Shown: positions 29,879 through 38,427, counted from the stretch's first letter. The stretch: 40,000 nucleotides of DNA from Prorocentrum cordatum (GCA_963575745.1 CAUYUJ010000770.1:1-40000); one strand, 5' to 3'. Notes: generated by a model from the sequence alone, not told the origin. Numbers and translations are program-made.

Positions 29879-30545
29879 GGATCGTAGCCTCGAGGGTGCG
29901 AGCGTGGCGTATATAATTGACTCAGGATCGTGGCTCCGGGGTCTCTAAAACTGCGTGACTTACATACGATCGTGGCTTCGAGGACGTAAACACGGAGTAA
30001 TATACAAGGAATCGTGGCCTCGGGGACGCGGACAGCATGTCATTTTCAAGGGATCGTGGCCTCGAGAACGCGAATCTTGCGCCATTTGCAAGGGATCGTG
30101 GCCTCGTGCGCACAACAATTCTGTAATTTACGAGGGGTTCGCCTCAGGGAATATAGTGTAAATTAATACGGTTCATAGCCTCGGCAGCGCAAATATGGTT
30201 TCATTTGTAAAGGGGTCGTGGTCTCGAGGACGCGACTATAGCGTAAGTTGTACAGTTATATGGCTTTGAGGGGGGGCGCAAATCTCGTGTGTTTTACAGA
30301 GAGTTATGGCCTCGGGGACGCAACCATCAGGTCATGAAACAGGGGCTATGGTTTCGGGGACGCGAATATGGTGTAATTCACAACGGTCGACTGTCTCGGG
30401 GACGCGTGTTTTGCGTACCGTGCTAGGGATTCTGGCCTCGGGGACGCGTACATTGTTTTATCGACGAGGGTTTATTGCCTCGGGCACGCGAATGCAGAGT
30501 CATCAACTCACAAGGGGTAATTGCTCTGGGGGCGCGAATCTCATG
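29879..30545. repeat. ~42-bp minisatellite, about 16 copies
   Basis: Units spaced about 42-43 bp are marked by ATCGTGGCCTCGGGGACGCG and its variants, near 29881, 29927, 29969, 30012, 30053, 30094, 30136, 30172, 30217, 30261, 30304, 30347, 30390, 30431, 30473 and 30519. Between the marks the units are AT-rich (GTCATTTTCAAGGG, GTAATTTACGAGG). Divergence is high, so the array is probably old. No protein is supported. Confidence 0.85.
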
Positions 30546-30804
30546 CATTGTTCGTGTCCCGCCACATCCCCGCTCAGGAATGTGTCGCTTCCCAAAGAAG
30601 GGCGTGCTGTCGCCCCCTCGCGCGGACTTTCACACAGTCTACAGCAGGACGTGGAAGGCAGAACACACACTGGACACCGGAAGCTGGAGCTGGTGCAGGG
30701 AGCAGCAGGCCTGGTCCGCGCAGAGCCTCGAGGCTCCACGAGGAGGCCGGCGGATAGTGAGAAGGACTGCAGGAATGATCGTAGTGGTATTGCGGCGGGC
30801 AGTA
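30546..30804. other. Unassigned spacer
   Basis: No feature recognised. A plus frame around 30624-30700 (FHTVYSRTWKAEHTLD) has balanced composition and might belong to the retroelement remnant further right, but this is only a guess. Confidence 0.3.
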
Positions 30805-30965
30805 TGGGGAGGAGGAGGTGGAGGAGGAGGATGAGGAGGAGGAGGAGGAGGAGGAAGAGACGGAGGAGGAGGAGGGAGGAGGGAGGATGGAGGAGGGAGG
30901 GGGGATGGGGATGGAGGAGGAGGAGGAGGAGGAGGAGGAGGAGGAGGAGGAGGAGGAGGAGGATA
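30805..30965. repeat. (GGA)n tract
   Basis: GGAGGAGGAGG with AGAGACGG and GATGGG interruptions. The plus frame runs through it into a short balanced stretch (CLPWQVANVAVAPLVPP at 30967-31018), which could be a coding scrap. Confidence 0.85.
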
Positions 30966-31074
30966 CCTGCCTCCCTTGGCAGGTGGCCAACGTCGCCGTG
31001 GCCCCCCTGGTGCCGCCGCACGACCTGGGCGAGGCTCTGGCCACAGGCGCCGCCCTTGTCCCGCGGGGGCCCTC

Positions 31075-31190
31075 CTCGTCCTCCACTTGTTTCCGACCTC
31101 CTCCTCCTCCTTCCTCCTCCTCCTCCTCGTCCTCCACTTGTTTTTGACCTCCTCCTCCTCCTTCCTCCTCCTCCCCTCCTCCAGGGCTTT
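31075..31190. repeat. CCT tract with a duplicated ~58-bp unit
   Basis: The phrase CTCGTCCTCCACTTGTTT followed by GACCTCCTCCTCCTCCTTCC occurs twice (from about 31075 and 31126), a small tandem duplication inside a CCT-rich tract. Confidence 0.8.
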
Positions 31191-31237
31191 ACGGACCTCA
31201 TGCTCCTCTCCTGAGGCGCCCGAGGTCCATCCCCCAC

Positions 31238-31660
31238 TGGCCCCGAGTTGGCGGTGTGAGCTGAAGAAGTCCGTTGGTGTCGAGTTTCAACACAAGGAGA
31301 GCCCTTTTAGCACACCAGAGGTTCTCTCTTGGAGGCGGCCATGCTTGTCGGTCTGTGGTGCACACGGCTACGATTACCAATCGATGCATGATCTGCCGTC
31401 AGACCTTCAGGGCGCGTCGTCTTGCTCAGGAACACCTGGTCCAGGCTGCACTTTCGGGCCGATGTTTCGCACAGGCCTCGCCCTCCAGGCACCCCATCAT
31501 GCAGTCCGAGTCTCCAGAGAGTGCCCCTTCGCCTCTCTCGCGGTGGGGTCTCTGTACGGCGGCAGTGGTACGGATTTCTGCTGCACGTGTAAGCACCCGT
31601 TCAGCACGTTGCGGGAATTTGCACATGACCACCGCCTGGAAGATCAATTTTGGGGGACGT
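31238..31660 (+). pseudogene. Retroelement remnant with C2H2/C2HC zinc fingers
   Basis: Near 31253-31263 WRCEL would start a first finger. After a one-base shift the neighbouring frame gives FNTRRALLAHQR (31281-31316), the usual finger helix. The same frame then has TNRCMICRQTFRARRLAQEH and LVQAALSGRC (about 31376-31465), a C-X2-C, His, Cys finger. In a third frame FCCTCKHPFSTLREFAHDHRL (about 31578-31640) is another finger. I know runs of such fingers downstream of RT in dinoflagellate retroelements. No RT sequence adjoins it here, so it is an isolated 3' fragment. An unrelated zinc-finger gene fragment is the alternative. Confidence 0.5.
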
Positions 31661-31665
31661 CGGCA

Positions 31666-31725
31666 GGCGGTGGATATGGATGTTTTCGGGCCCCTGGGGT
31701 CTAAAATATATCCACATCCACCGCC
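31666..31725. repeat. 60-bp imperfect palindrome
   Basis: GGCGGTGGATATGGAT at the left pairs with ATATCCACATCCACCGCC at the right, and the centre (GGGCCCCTGGGG) is nearly self-complementary. It starts just after the last zinc-finger fragment. A partial echo, GCTGGATATGGAT, follows at about 31757. It may be a small foldback element or a hairpin-forming RNA. Confidence 0.75.
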
Positions 31726-31954
31726 CGCTAGGACACCAGGACGTCGGCTCCCAGGCGCTGGATATGGATAAATCCCTGCCTCGCAGTTCAGCACGTGGCT
31801 TGAGCTGTCTCGGCATCTTCGCAGCCACGCATCCCGCACGCCTCTCTGCTCGGCAGCACGGTCTCGAGCTCATGTCACCGCCTCTCGGACCAGCAGCTCG
31901 CAGATGCGCGCTCGCGCTCGAAGAGGGCTCACGGCTTCGCAGCCTCGATCTGGA

Positions 31955-32040
31955 TCGGCAGGAGGAGGAGGAGGAGGAGGAGGAGGAGGAGGAGGAGGGG
32001 GAGGAGGAGGAGGGGTCCCTTGGGTGCCCCCCCCCCCCTC
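31955..32040. repeat. (GGA)n tract ending in a C run
   Basis: GGAGGAGGAGG from about 31961 to 32012, then GGGTCCCTTGGGTGCC and a C10 run at 32028-32038. Confidence 0.85.
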
Positions 32041-32177
32041 CGGATCGGCAGCGGCAGCCCGACGGCGAGAGCGCCCGCTCGAGGGGCGCGCGCCGCGGCG
32101 GCGCGGAGCCGCGGCCTCGGCCGCCACGGCGGGGCCTGGGCGCTCGGGGCTGCGGGGAACGGGATGGCGGTGGAGCT

Positions 32178-32373
32178 CGGCAAAGCGTGCAGAGGGGGCC
32201 TTACTCGTATGGCGCTCTCAAGCCCGTGCCTTTTCACTACGCGTGTCAACGTTTCGCCCCTGCTGGGGCTCGTCAGGACTCGAATGAAAATGGCAGCGGC
32301 ATGCGAACACAGCAAGTGCATGATCGACACAATACTGCGTGCAATGCGATACGGCAAAGCGTGCAGAGGGGGC
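32178..32373. mobile_element. 152-bp segment flanked by 22-bp perfect direct repeats
   Basis: CGGCAAAGCGTGCAGAGGGG plus GC occurs at 32178-32199 and again at 32352-32373, with 152 bp between. Perfect direct repeats of this length around a short segment look like a target-site duplication from LINE-driven retroposition. The insert has no poly(A), no terminal inverted repeat and no recognised RNA. It contains GGACTCGAA, a weak B-box-like string. Plain tandem duplication of a ~174-bp unit is excluded, since the two flanks diverge right after the repeats. Confidence 0.5.
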
Positions 32374-32390
32374 GTGCGTCAAGAGGCCGT

Positions 32391-32565
32391 CTTCGGAGGT
32401 GGACAGACCTCCTGCCTCGACGCGTCGATTGAGGAGTTGGCCGCGTTCGGCTCGCGGGAGGGCGCCGCGGCCGTCATCTTTGCGGGCCCAGGTCCGCTGG
32501 TTTCGGTCCCAGGCCGTTTTCACTGAGGGGAGGTTTACTAAAGAGAGGTTTGTCCACCGCCGAAG
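32391..32565. mobile_element. Terminal-inverted-repeat element, family I, copy 1
   Basis: A 175-bp unit with 22-bp ends matching at 19 of 22 positions (CTTCGGAGGTGGACAGACCT at the left). The body shares GGGCGCCGCGGCCGTCAT and TTTCACTGA with 38873-39043. Non-coding. It starts 17 bp after the second 22-bp direct repeat. Confidence 0.75.
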
Positions 32566-33180
32566 TCTGCCTTTCGTCAGGGTATCCAGGGTTTCTGCGC
32601 TCCGCGCGCTGCGCGGTGGCCTTCGCGCAGCCGCCGTGATGCGGCTGCTGCGTTCAGGGTGCTCCGGGCTTCCCCTCGGACGTACCTCGCGCGCGGGTTT
32701 TCCTGGCCGGGTTTTTTGCGAGGGTTTCGTGCGGTCGCGCCCGCACTGTATGGCCTCCCCCAGGATGTCATCGAGAAGCTTCGCCTGTGGACGCGCAGCG
32801 GATGTTACTTTGCATCCTCGGGGGGCATTTGCTGTCATGTAAGGGGGCCGATTTTTCTCGAACTCCGACGTGGCTTCGACGCGGGTTCGGCGGAGGATCC
32901 GGCACGGATTCGACACGGCGGATTTGACACGGATTCGATTCGCTCGACATAGACGTGGCACGGATTCGACGTGGATCGCGGCGCGACGGGACAGGAAAGG
33001 CCGCCCCAGATATTCACCACCCACCAAACCACCCCAACTCAACCCGAAGCCCTCAATTTGCCTTCCACTTCCAGTGGGTGGGGGGGTCGGGGAACGCTGA
33101 AAAAGCACATGGTATCCGTACTCCCCCCCAACCCGAAATTCGGGTCAAATTCGGGTCTTCGGTTTGGGTTGGGCTGGCCT
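32566..33180. other. Unassigned region with a small CACGGATTCGA repeat
   Basis: 32590-32850 has no recognised feature. At about 32868-32985 short irregular units GGCACGGATTCGACACGG, GACACGGATTCGATTCG and GGCACGGATTCGACGTGG form a minor tandem cluster. No gene supported. Confidence 0.5.
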
Positions 33181-33407
33181 GGTAGGTAGTCAGGGGCCCG
33201 CGCGGATTTCTCGGATCGGCGCTGGACCCCCTTCCCTGGCGCGCGGAGCGCGCCCGGGGCGGCGCCGCCAGGGGGCCCCAGCGTCGATCCGAGAAGTCCT
33301 TGCGGACCTCCGATTTGTTTTTTTTTCTTTTTAAAATGTTTTGCGATGGTTCGTTCCCCTAGAGAAGTGGCGGGCCTTCTGAGGAGGCTCGGCAGGTAGG
33401 TAGTCAG
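33181..33407. mobile_element. Foldback element, family B, copy 2, with 13-bp target duplication
   Basis: GGTAGGTAGTCAG occurs exactly at 33181-33193 and 33395-33407, flanking 201 bp. Inside, CGCGGATTTCTCGGATCGGC at the left pairs with GATCCGAGAAGTCC at the right around a GC-rich core (GGCGCGCGGAGCGCG), the family B signature. It is followed by a T-rich stretch (33316-33340). The long exact direct repeat is the clearest insertion footprint in the window. A 13-bp duplication is longer than is typical of many DNA elements and would also fit retroposition. Confidence 0.75.
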
Positions 33408-33596
33408 ATATGCAGCGCAGTGGATGGCGAAGCTCTTTCCCGTCCTGTCCGGGAGCGCGTTTTTCCATCGCCGAGCGTCTGGCGGCCGCCGAGCTCCGCG
33501 CGGTGCTGAGGACCGCCCCGGGTCGGCTCCGGCCGTGGCTGCCGCCTGCACGGGGGGGCAGGGCGGGCGCGACGCAGGCGGCGCCAACACAGTGGA

Positions 33597-33812
33597 GGCC
33601 CATGGAGCCTGTTTTTTTTAGACTCTGGCAAGTTTACTTGCATGGACGGGGGGGGGGGCTGAGCCTGAAGCAAGCCCGGGGGGTGGGGGGCGCGGAAATC
33701 ACGCAAGTCGAAAGGCACTTGCACGCTAGTATTCGCTTGAAGAGGGGCGAGGGGGGGGGGGCGAACGCCATGCAAGTAAACTTGCCTGAATCCAACAAAA
33801 CAGGCTCATGCC
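33597..33812. mobile_element. Terminal-inverted-repeat element (family J)
   Basis: A 216-bp unit with ~46-50 bp arms (33597-33646 and 33768-33812). Both contain GGCAAGTTTACTTGCATGG exactly, plus GAGCCTGTTTT near the outer edge. The interior has two long G runs (33648-33658, 33750-33761). Non-coding. Confidence 0.8.
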
Positions 33813-33962
33813 AAGAGACACCCTGCTTGCCTCCAGGGTGCCTCTGGTTTCTCGGGTTTCGATGGCTTCGCTGTTTACCAGTTTGAAACATATCCCTGTC
33901 CCTATGTTTGACATCACCTCGCCTCGATGCTGGTCTTAAGGATTCCCCCAGTTTTTGAGGGC

Positions 33963-34010
33963 CTATCCCTAAGATTGTCCTCGCTTTTTGCTCGCCCATC
34001 TTAGGGATAG
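33963..34010. repeat. 13-bp perfect inverted repeat (hairpin)
   Basis: CTATCCCTAAGAT at 33963-33975 pairs with ATCTTAGGGATAG at 33998-34010 across a 22-bp loop. CTATCCCTAAGA also occurs near 3293, suggesting a decayed dispersed element. Confidence 0.7.
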
Positions 34011-34037
34011 GGATACGTTCGAGGCTGGTTAGCTGTG

Positions 34038-34123
34038 GGAAGCGTGGCGTTCCCACACCAAATATCACTGGACGTCCTGGGGTGTCAGGGTTGGGTTTCC
34101 TGTGGAAGGTTCCGTGTGGTCGG
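34038..34123. repeat. Dispersed repeat F, copy 2
   Basis: Same-orientation partner of 13951-14040: GCGTTCCC, TGGACGTCCTGGGGTGTCAG, GGGTTTCC and GTGGTCGGG. Not coding. Confidence 0.65.
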
Positions 34124-34250
34124 GGTCCGTGGGGCCCCAGGGGTCAGCGTGGCCAGTGGTTCTGCGCAATCTCTGTCGGCCAACGCAGTGCCCCCAGGAA
34201 GTTGGAGGCACCTGTTCAGGCTCTTGGAAGGAGAGAGTCAGGGAGCTGGA

Positions 34251-34437
34251 CTACAGTCAGCCCGCACAGTAAGGATGGGCAACCTTCCCAGGGGCACCCT
34301 TGCATCCTTGCCTCCTCGGCCCATCCTTGGCCCTTGGCCACTTTCGTTGGCCGCGCTCCGCTCGAAGAGCTTCGAAGTGGGCGTCCGAGGCCCTTGCATC
34401 CTCACCGCGCCTCGTTCTTATATGGGTCGGCTGTACA
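34251..34437. mobile_element. Terminal-inverted-repeat element, family D, copy 2
   Basis: Left end CTACAGTCAGCCCGCACAGT, right end ATGGGTCGGCTGTACA; the body is AGTAAGGATGGGCAACCTTC through CCATCCTTGGCC to CCCTTGCATCC. Unlike the other two copies it is not followed by a CCT array. Instead it overlaps the left end of the family K element. Confidence 0.7.
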
Positions 34438-34630
34438 GGGCAGTTCCTAATACATGGTCCGCGTGCGGATCATGTATTACACAGATGCATGGATTCAGCA
34501 TTAACAACAATGATGAGCGAATGCGTACATTGAATCATACATCAACCATGTATTAAACATTCTATCAATTTTAACATCGTTTTTTTATACATATATATAT
34601 ATATATATATATATGAAAACTGCCCTGTAC
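34433..34630. mobile_element. Terminal-inverted-repeat element (family K), AT-rich
   Basis: Perfect 13-bp ends GTACAGGGCAGTT (34433-34445) and AACTGCCCTGTAC (34618-34630) enclose 198 bp. Within are a 32-bp palindrome (34448-34479; TAATACATGGTCCGC and reverse), another CCATGTATTA at about 34547, and an (AT)n run at 34590-34613. Its left end shares the GTACA of the family D right end. Confidence 0.75.
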
Positions 34631-34850
34631 TGTGTCGTCTCCAGCGGCTTGTCCCGTGCCATCTGGAATGCCACGGCTCGCTGCGAGGCGGCCGCGGAGC
34701 CCCACAGGCCCGTGGCGCAGTTTTTTTTGTTGTTGCTGTTGTTGTGCGCGCCGGCTGCCCCGCTGCGGGCTCTCGGCTTTTTGTCGGCCTCCCCTCCCCT
34801 CCCGGGCGCGGCCTATCCCGCAAAGGCAGGACCTCGCCTACTCCAGGTGT

Positions 34851-35011
34851 CGTAATAAAAGGGAGGGGGTCTGGACCCTCCAAGACAAGCCATTTCAGAC
34901 CCCCCCCCCGTGGGCGAACCCTCCAAAACGTCGTCCCCAGACCCCCCCAGGCCTTCCAAGATGGCCTGGAAGAGACCCCCCCCGAAATGAGACCCCCCTC
35001 CCTTTATTACG
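34851..35011. mobile_element. Terminal-inverted-repeat element (family L)
   Basis: A 161-bp unit. The left end CGTAATAAAAGGGAGGGGGT and the reversed right end CGTAATAAAGGGAGGGGGGT differ only by run-length slippage. The interior is C-run-rich (CAGACCCCCCC, GAGACCCCCCC). Non-coding. The nearly identical ends suggest it is young. Confidence 0.75.
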
Positions 35012-35574
35012 AAATCCGGAGTAGTTCGCCTGAGGCGTCTTCCTGTGCATCCGCTCACATTTGCGGGCCGTGTTTCGTGGCAAGTTCGTTGCGCGTCGTC
35101 GCGCTTTTGAGCTCTGCGGTGGGTGCAGTCGAGCCCCCCGTTGAGGGGATGCGGGTTCTATGATTCACTGCGAACCCGGAGCTGTGGCAGATTATGGGCG
35201 TTTGCGGTGGAAAAAACAATCTTCTCCCAGTGCCGCCTGCCATCGGTCCTGCTCCAGAGTTCCCAACTGGGATGCGGGAAGGGGCGGTGCCAGCTTCGTC
35301 ATGGAGTGGGTTGAGGCCAGGGCCTCCAGGGGTTCGATCCAGAAGCATCGGAACGCCTTGTTTCGTTATCTGGCAGATGAAACGGGGTTGGAGACTCGGA
35401 TTGGCCAATTAAATTCTTTTCTCGTTCTAGGCGCCAGTGGTAGATTGCCCAAGCTCACTTGGAACTCGGTCAAGGGAAATGGCTGGAGGGTGGCCAAACA
35501 ACCATGGCTGCATGCTATGAGAGCCGTAACGGGTGCAGACAACTGCATATACAACAAATTTTGGAGTTTCGCAC
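35012..35574. other. Unassigned spacer
   Basis: No gene recognised. Frames on both strands are of similar length (up to 180 codons), and none shows a domain. Confidence 0.4.
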
Positions 35575-35625
35575 AGACTTCTCGGATTTCTCGGATCCGT
35601 GCTGGATCCCACTCCCTGGTTTTGC
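35575..35625. repeat. Family B arm fragment
   Basis: CTTCTCGGATTTCTCGGATC and GTGCTGGATCCCACTCCCTGG match one inner arm of family B. No matching second arm follows, so it is a truncated copy. Confidence 0.6.
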
Positions 35626-35810
35626 TGGGCGCGCCCCCAACACTTCTGTTTCTGCCGTGCTGCCCCCCCCGCCCCCCCTGCTCCCCCCCCGTCGGGGTCT
35701 GACAGCCCGCGCCCATTCATACTTACACAGCGCCTTCATTGCGCCGCCTTTCTCTTCAATTCCCTGGCCTCGCTCGGACGTGTGCGCTGTTCTTCTGCGC
35801 GAGCGAAATG

Positions 35811-36004
35811 GGTACGGAAAGGATGGGTACGATGCCCAACAGCAGTTCCTGTTCATTCTGAACAGGACTCGCTGTCCGCGCCGCCGCGGCCCGTGTCCAT
35901 TCGAGAGAAGGCCGCCCGCCCAACAGAGGCCGCTGTCGGTTTGGGACAACCTTTGTTGTCGGGCGCTGTGCCCATTTTTGTCGTACCCATTTCGGGCGTC
36001 CAAA
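35811..36004. mobile_element. Terminal-inverted-repeat element, family C, copy 2
   Basis: Closely similar to 1027-1239 over its whole length, including GAAATGGGTACGGAAAGGAT, the internal TCCTGTTCATTCTGAACAGG hairpin and CTCGCTGTCCGCGCCGCCGC. The right end GGGCGTCCAAAG is intact. The left terminal ~10 bp (TTGGACGCCC) are missing, so the copy is 5'-truncated or diverged. Confidence 0.8.
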
Positions 36005-36111
36005 GTTCTGGGCAATGACCATCGAGGAGCATTGTGGGCCATCTTGCGAGGGATGCGCGCACGAGACCGAAACATGCACGGGAAATTCATGGACGTCCGC
36101 GCGATGGCGAG

Positions 36112-36285
36112 ATAACCCGCGTAGTAAGGATGGGCGACCTTCCCAAGGGTACCATTGCATCCTTGCTTCCCTTGTCCATCCTGGGCCACTCTCGTTGGCC
36201 GCGCCCCGCCCGAAAAGCTGAGACATGGGCTTCCAAGGCCCTTGCATCCTTCTCGCGTTCTTATGATACGGGCTGACTGTACTGT
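36112..36285. mobile_element. Terminal-inverted-repeat element, family D, copy 3
   Basis: AGTAAGGATGGGCGACCTTC, CCATCCTGGGCCACT and ATACGGGCTGACTGTACT match copy 1. The left terminal repeat is eroded. Its right flank (TAGCGCAATTGACGGGTCTG, GGTTCCACTCAGGTCC) is like that of copy 1 and leads into a CCT array. Confidence 0.75.
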
Positions 36286-36314
36286 AGCGCAATTGACGGG
36301 TCTGGGTTCCACTC

Positions 36315-36497
36315 AGGTCCTCCTCCTCCTCCTCTTCCTCCTCCTCCTCCTCCTCCTCCTCCTCCTCCTCCTCCTCCCCCTCCCCCTCCTCCTCGTCCTC
36401 CTCTTCCTCCTCCTTCTCCTCCTCCTCCTCCTTCCCCTGTTCCTCCTCCTCCTCCTCCTCCTCCTGCCCCTCCTCCTCCTCCTCCTCCTCCTCCTTG
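36315..36497. repeat. (CCT)n array following family D copy 3
   Basis: About 180 bp of CCTCCT with CTTCC and CCCCTCC variants, much shorter than the 840-bp array after copy 1 but at the same place relative to the element. Confidence 0.95.
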
Positions 36498-37034
36498 CCC
36501 CGAGGGTGGGGGCCTGGCACCTGTTCTCATGGTGTCAGCGCCACACACTCCTCGGGGCACACTGTCAGTGTCGATTGCATTCGGCGGCTGGGGGCAGATA
36601 AACCTGCTTTCGTCGTTCTTGCACCAGCCACGTGGCACTTTGCCCGTGGCAGCGGCGCGTAAGCTGCGCCCGTGACCTGGAGATGGGTACCAGGCACGGG
36701 GAGTGTGCATTTGGTTGAGAGGCGGGGCCATGTGGTCCGTAAGTCCCTTGGGACCTTGTGTCCGCTCACCCTGGGGTACAAACCCAGCTGCACATGCCAT
36801 CCGATTCGGCAGGGGTGACGGTCGGGAAGTACTGCGCGGTGACGCGGTGAACCGGCTGTCCCCCTATGCACCATGCCGTTTCGGTTGGGCAGCGAGTCGC
36901 TGAGCGACGAGGTATCTGCCTTTCTCCTGACCGTTGGTGCTGGCGCCTGCGGGCCCTTTCCTCCTGTCCGGGAGGCCGAGGGTGACGGTTGAGCCTCGCT
37001 CGCCGTTCTTTTCTTGGATCCATGACACTCATGA
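36498..37034. other. Unassigned spacer
   Basis: No gene or repeat recognised. A 179-codon minus frame is dominated by the CCT array translated as Gly. Confidence 0.4.
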
Positions 37035-37135
37035 CCCTCCTCCTCCTCCTCCTCCTCCTCCTCCTTCTCCTCCTCCTCCTCCTCCTACTTCTTCTCCCCC
37101 ACCTCCTCCTCTTCTTACTCCTCCTCTTCCTCGCG
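37035..37135. repeat. CCT tract
   Basis: CCTCCTCCTCC with CTTCT interruptions, pyrimidine-rich on the plus strand. Confidence 0.9.
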
Positions 37136-37333
37136 CATGCTGACTGTAGGTGTGCGTGTGCACTGCCCCCTCGGGACTCCGACGAGGCGGCCTCCCCGGC
37201 GCGCCGCCCGCCGCCCGCCGCGAGGCTGCGCGGAGGAACCCGCGAGGCGCCGGGGCCCTTTCGGGGGCGGCCCCGCCGCTCCTGCCGCCCCCGCCGCCCC
37301 TGCCGGGGCCGTCCACTTAGGCATCGCTCGGGC

Positions 37334-37334
<1 letters not shown>

Positions 37335-37386
<52 letters not shown>
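37335..37386 (-). repeat. Uninterrupted T52 tract
   Basis: Fifty-two consecutive T on the plus strand, followed by GTTTCTTTTCTTG. On the minus strand it is a poly(A) run and could be the tail of a retroposed RNA whose body would lie to the right (37390 onward). I see no recognisable RNA or gene there and no target duplication. Assembly or sequencing length error is possible. Confidence 0.8.
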
Positions 37387-37387
<1 letters not shown>

Positions 37388-37610
37388 TTTCTTTTCTTGT
37401 TAAAATCATTTTTTGTTCTCTCGGCGAGGGCCATCGGGGAACATCGCAGGCGATTCCCTTTCCCCCCGGCCCCCGATCTTTCGACGAGACAAGAAAACAT
37501 ACTTTTCGACGAGAGGTGGGGCCGCGCTCAGGAAAGGAGGGCGGGCCTGGGAGGTACCCCGATGGGGGCCACCCTGACGCACCCCTATCGAGGTTGGTCG
37601 GGGCTCAAGA

Positions 37611-37832
37611 AACGGGGGTCAATGCAAACGGGGGTCAGCCAGGGCACCGGATCTTGCAGGATCCTGCGGCGGAGACCCCCTCTGGCTGACCCGGGTTAGC
37701 GAGCCGCTCGTGGCCGCGAGGCGGCCGAGCATATTGGCTGACCCGGGTTTGCGAAGACCTGCGTTGCATTTTTTTCCTGCATTGCAGTTTTTTTGGTTTC
37801 CTGCTGACCCGGGTCTGGATTGACCCGCGTCA
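37611..37832. mobile_element. Terminal-inverted-repeat element (family M)
   Basis: A 222-bp unit. The left end (AACGGGGGTCAATGCAAACG, then GGGGTCAGCCAGGG) pairs with the reversed right end (GACGCGGGTCAATCCAGACC, then CGGGTCAGCAGG) over about 38 bp. Extra copies of GGCTGACCCGGGTT at about 37685 and 37738 create further internal pairing. Non-coding. Confidence 0.65.
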
Positions 37833-38098
37833 GAAGATCCCCGAGTTGGGCGCCCCCCCATCGTATACCCCAGGGTTGGCCCCAAACTTCAGGTCCGTTC
37901 GAAAACTTCCAGAGCCTGGGCTAGGGTCGACATATCCCCTGTGGGAGCATTCTGGATCACCGAGCAGCAGAACACGCACGAACACGAGCAGCACACATGC
38001 ACGGGGAGTGGATGTCCGAGCGCTGGCGAGCACTGGGGTCGCGTGCGGCAGTATCGCGCCATGGGGTAAACAAACAATGGCGCAGACAGGGGAATTCG
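37833..38098. other. Unassigned spacer
   Basis: Nothing recognised; a CACGCACGAACACGAGCAGCA stretch lies near 37970-38000. Confidence 0.4.
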
Positions 38099-38396
38099 GA
38101 GGTCTGCGCGGAGTGCTCGGATCGGCGCTGGGGTTAAGTTGGGCATGTCCTTCTACAGGAGGCATGTTCAGAAATTGTCAAAAGATAGTCTGGGGACGAA
38201 TTTTCGACTGTTTTTGATTATCCTTGAATTACTGCCAACTATTGTTCATTCTTCTTCCAAGCTCCGCCTGTAGGAGGACATGCCCGACCGACCTGACGCT
38301 GGGGCTCCCTGGCGGCACCTCCGGCACCGTCCCTGGCGCGCTCTGCGCGCCCGGGAGGGGGGCCCAGCGCCGATCCGAGACATCTGCGCGGATCTC
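38099..38396. mobile_element. Foldback element, family B, copy 3, carrying a nested family A element
   Basis: The outer arms (38099-38132 and 38363-38396) match at 28 of 34 positions, sharing CTCGGATCGGCGCTGGG. The GC-rich core (GGCGGCACCTCCGGCACCGT, CTGGCGCGCTCTGCGCGCCC) is the family B centre. The family A copy at 38134-38290 sits directly after the left arm, so A inserted into B. Confidence 0.8.
38134..38290. mobile_element. Short inverted-repeat element, family A, copy 2 (nested in family B)
   Basis: Left end TTAAGTTGGGCATGTCCTTC; right end GCCTGTAGGAGGACATGCCC, whose last bases have drifted from TTAA. The interior TGGGGACGAATTTTCGACTG parallels GGGGACGATTTTTCCACTAA in copy 1. Confidence 0.75.
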
Positions 38397-38427
38397 AGAG
38401 TCTTTGGTGCTCATGTCATTGTTGGTG

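Noticed and set aside
29879-30545. CRISPR array
   Set aside because: The units are diverged, the conserved core is short and spacer lengths follow a tandem period. The context is eukaryotic and no cas genes are present.
31274-31771. Intact 165-residue zinc-finger gene
   Set aside because: The fingers lie in three different frames and the frame runs into a 60-bp palindrome, so it is a fragment.
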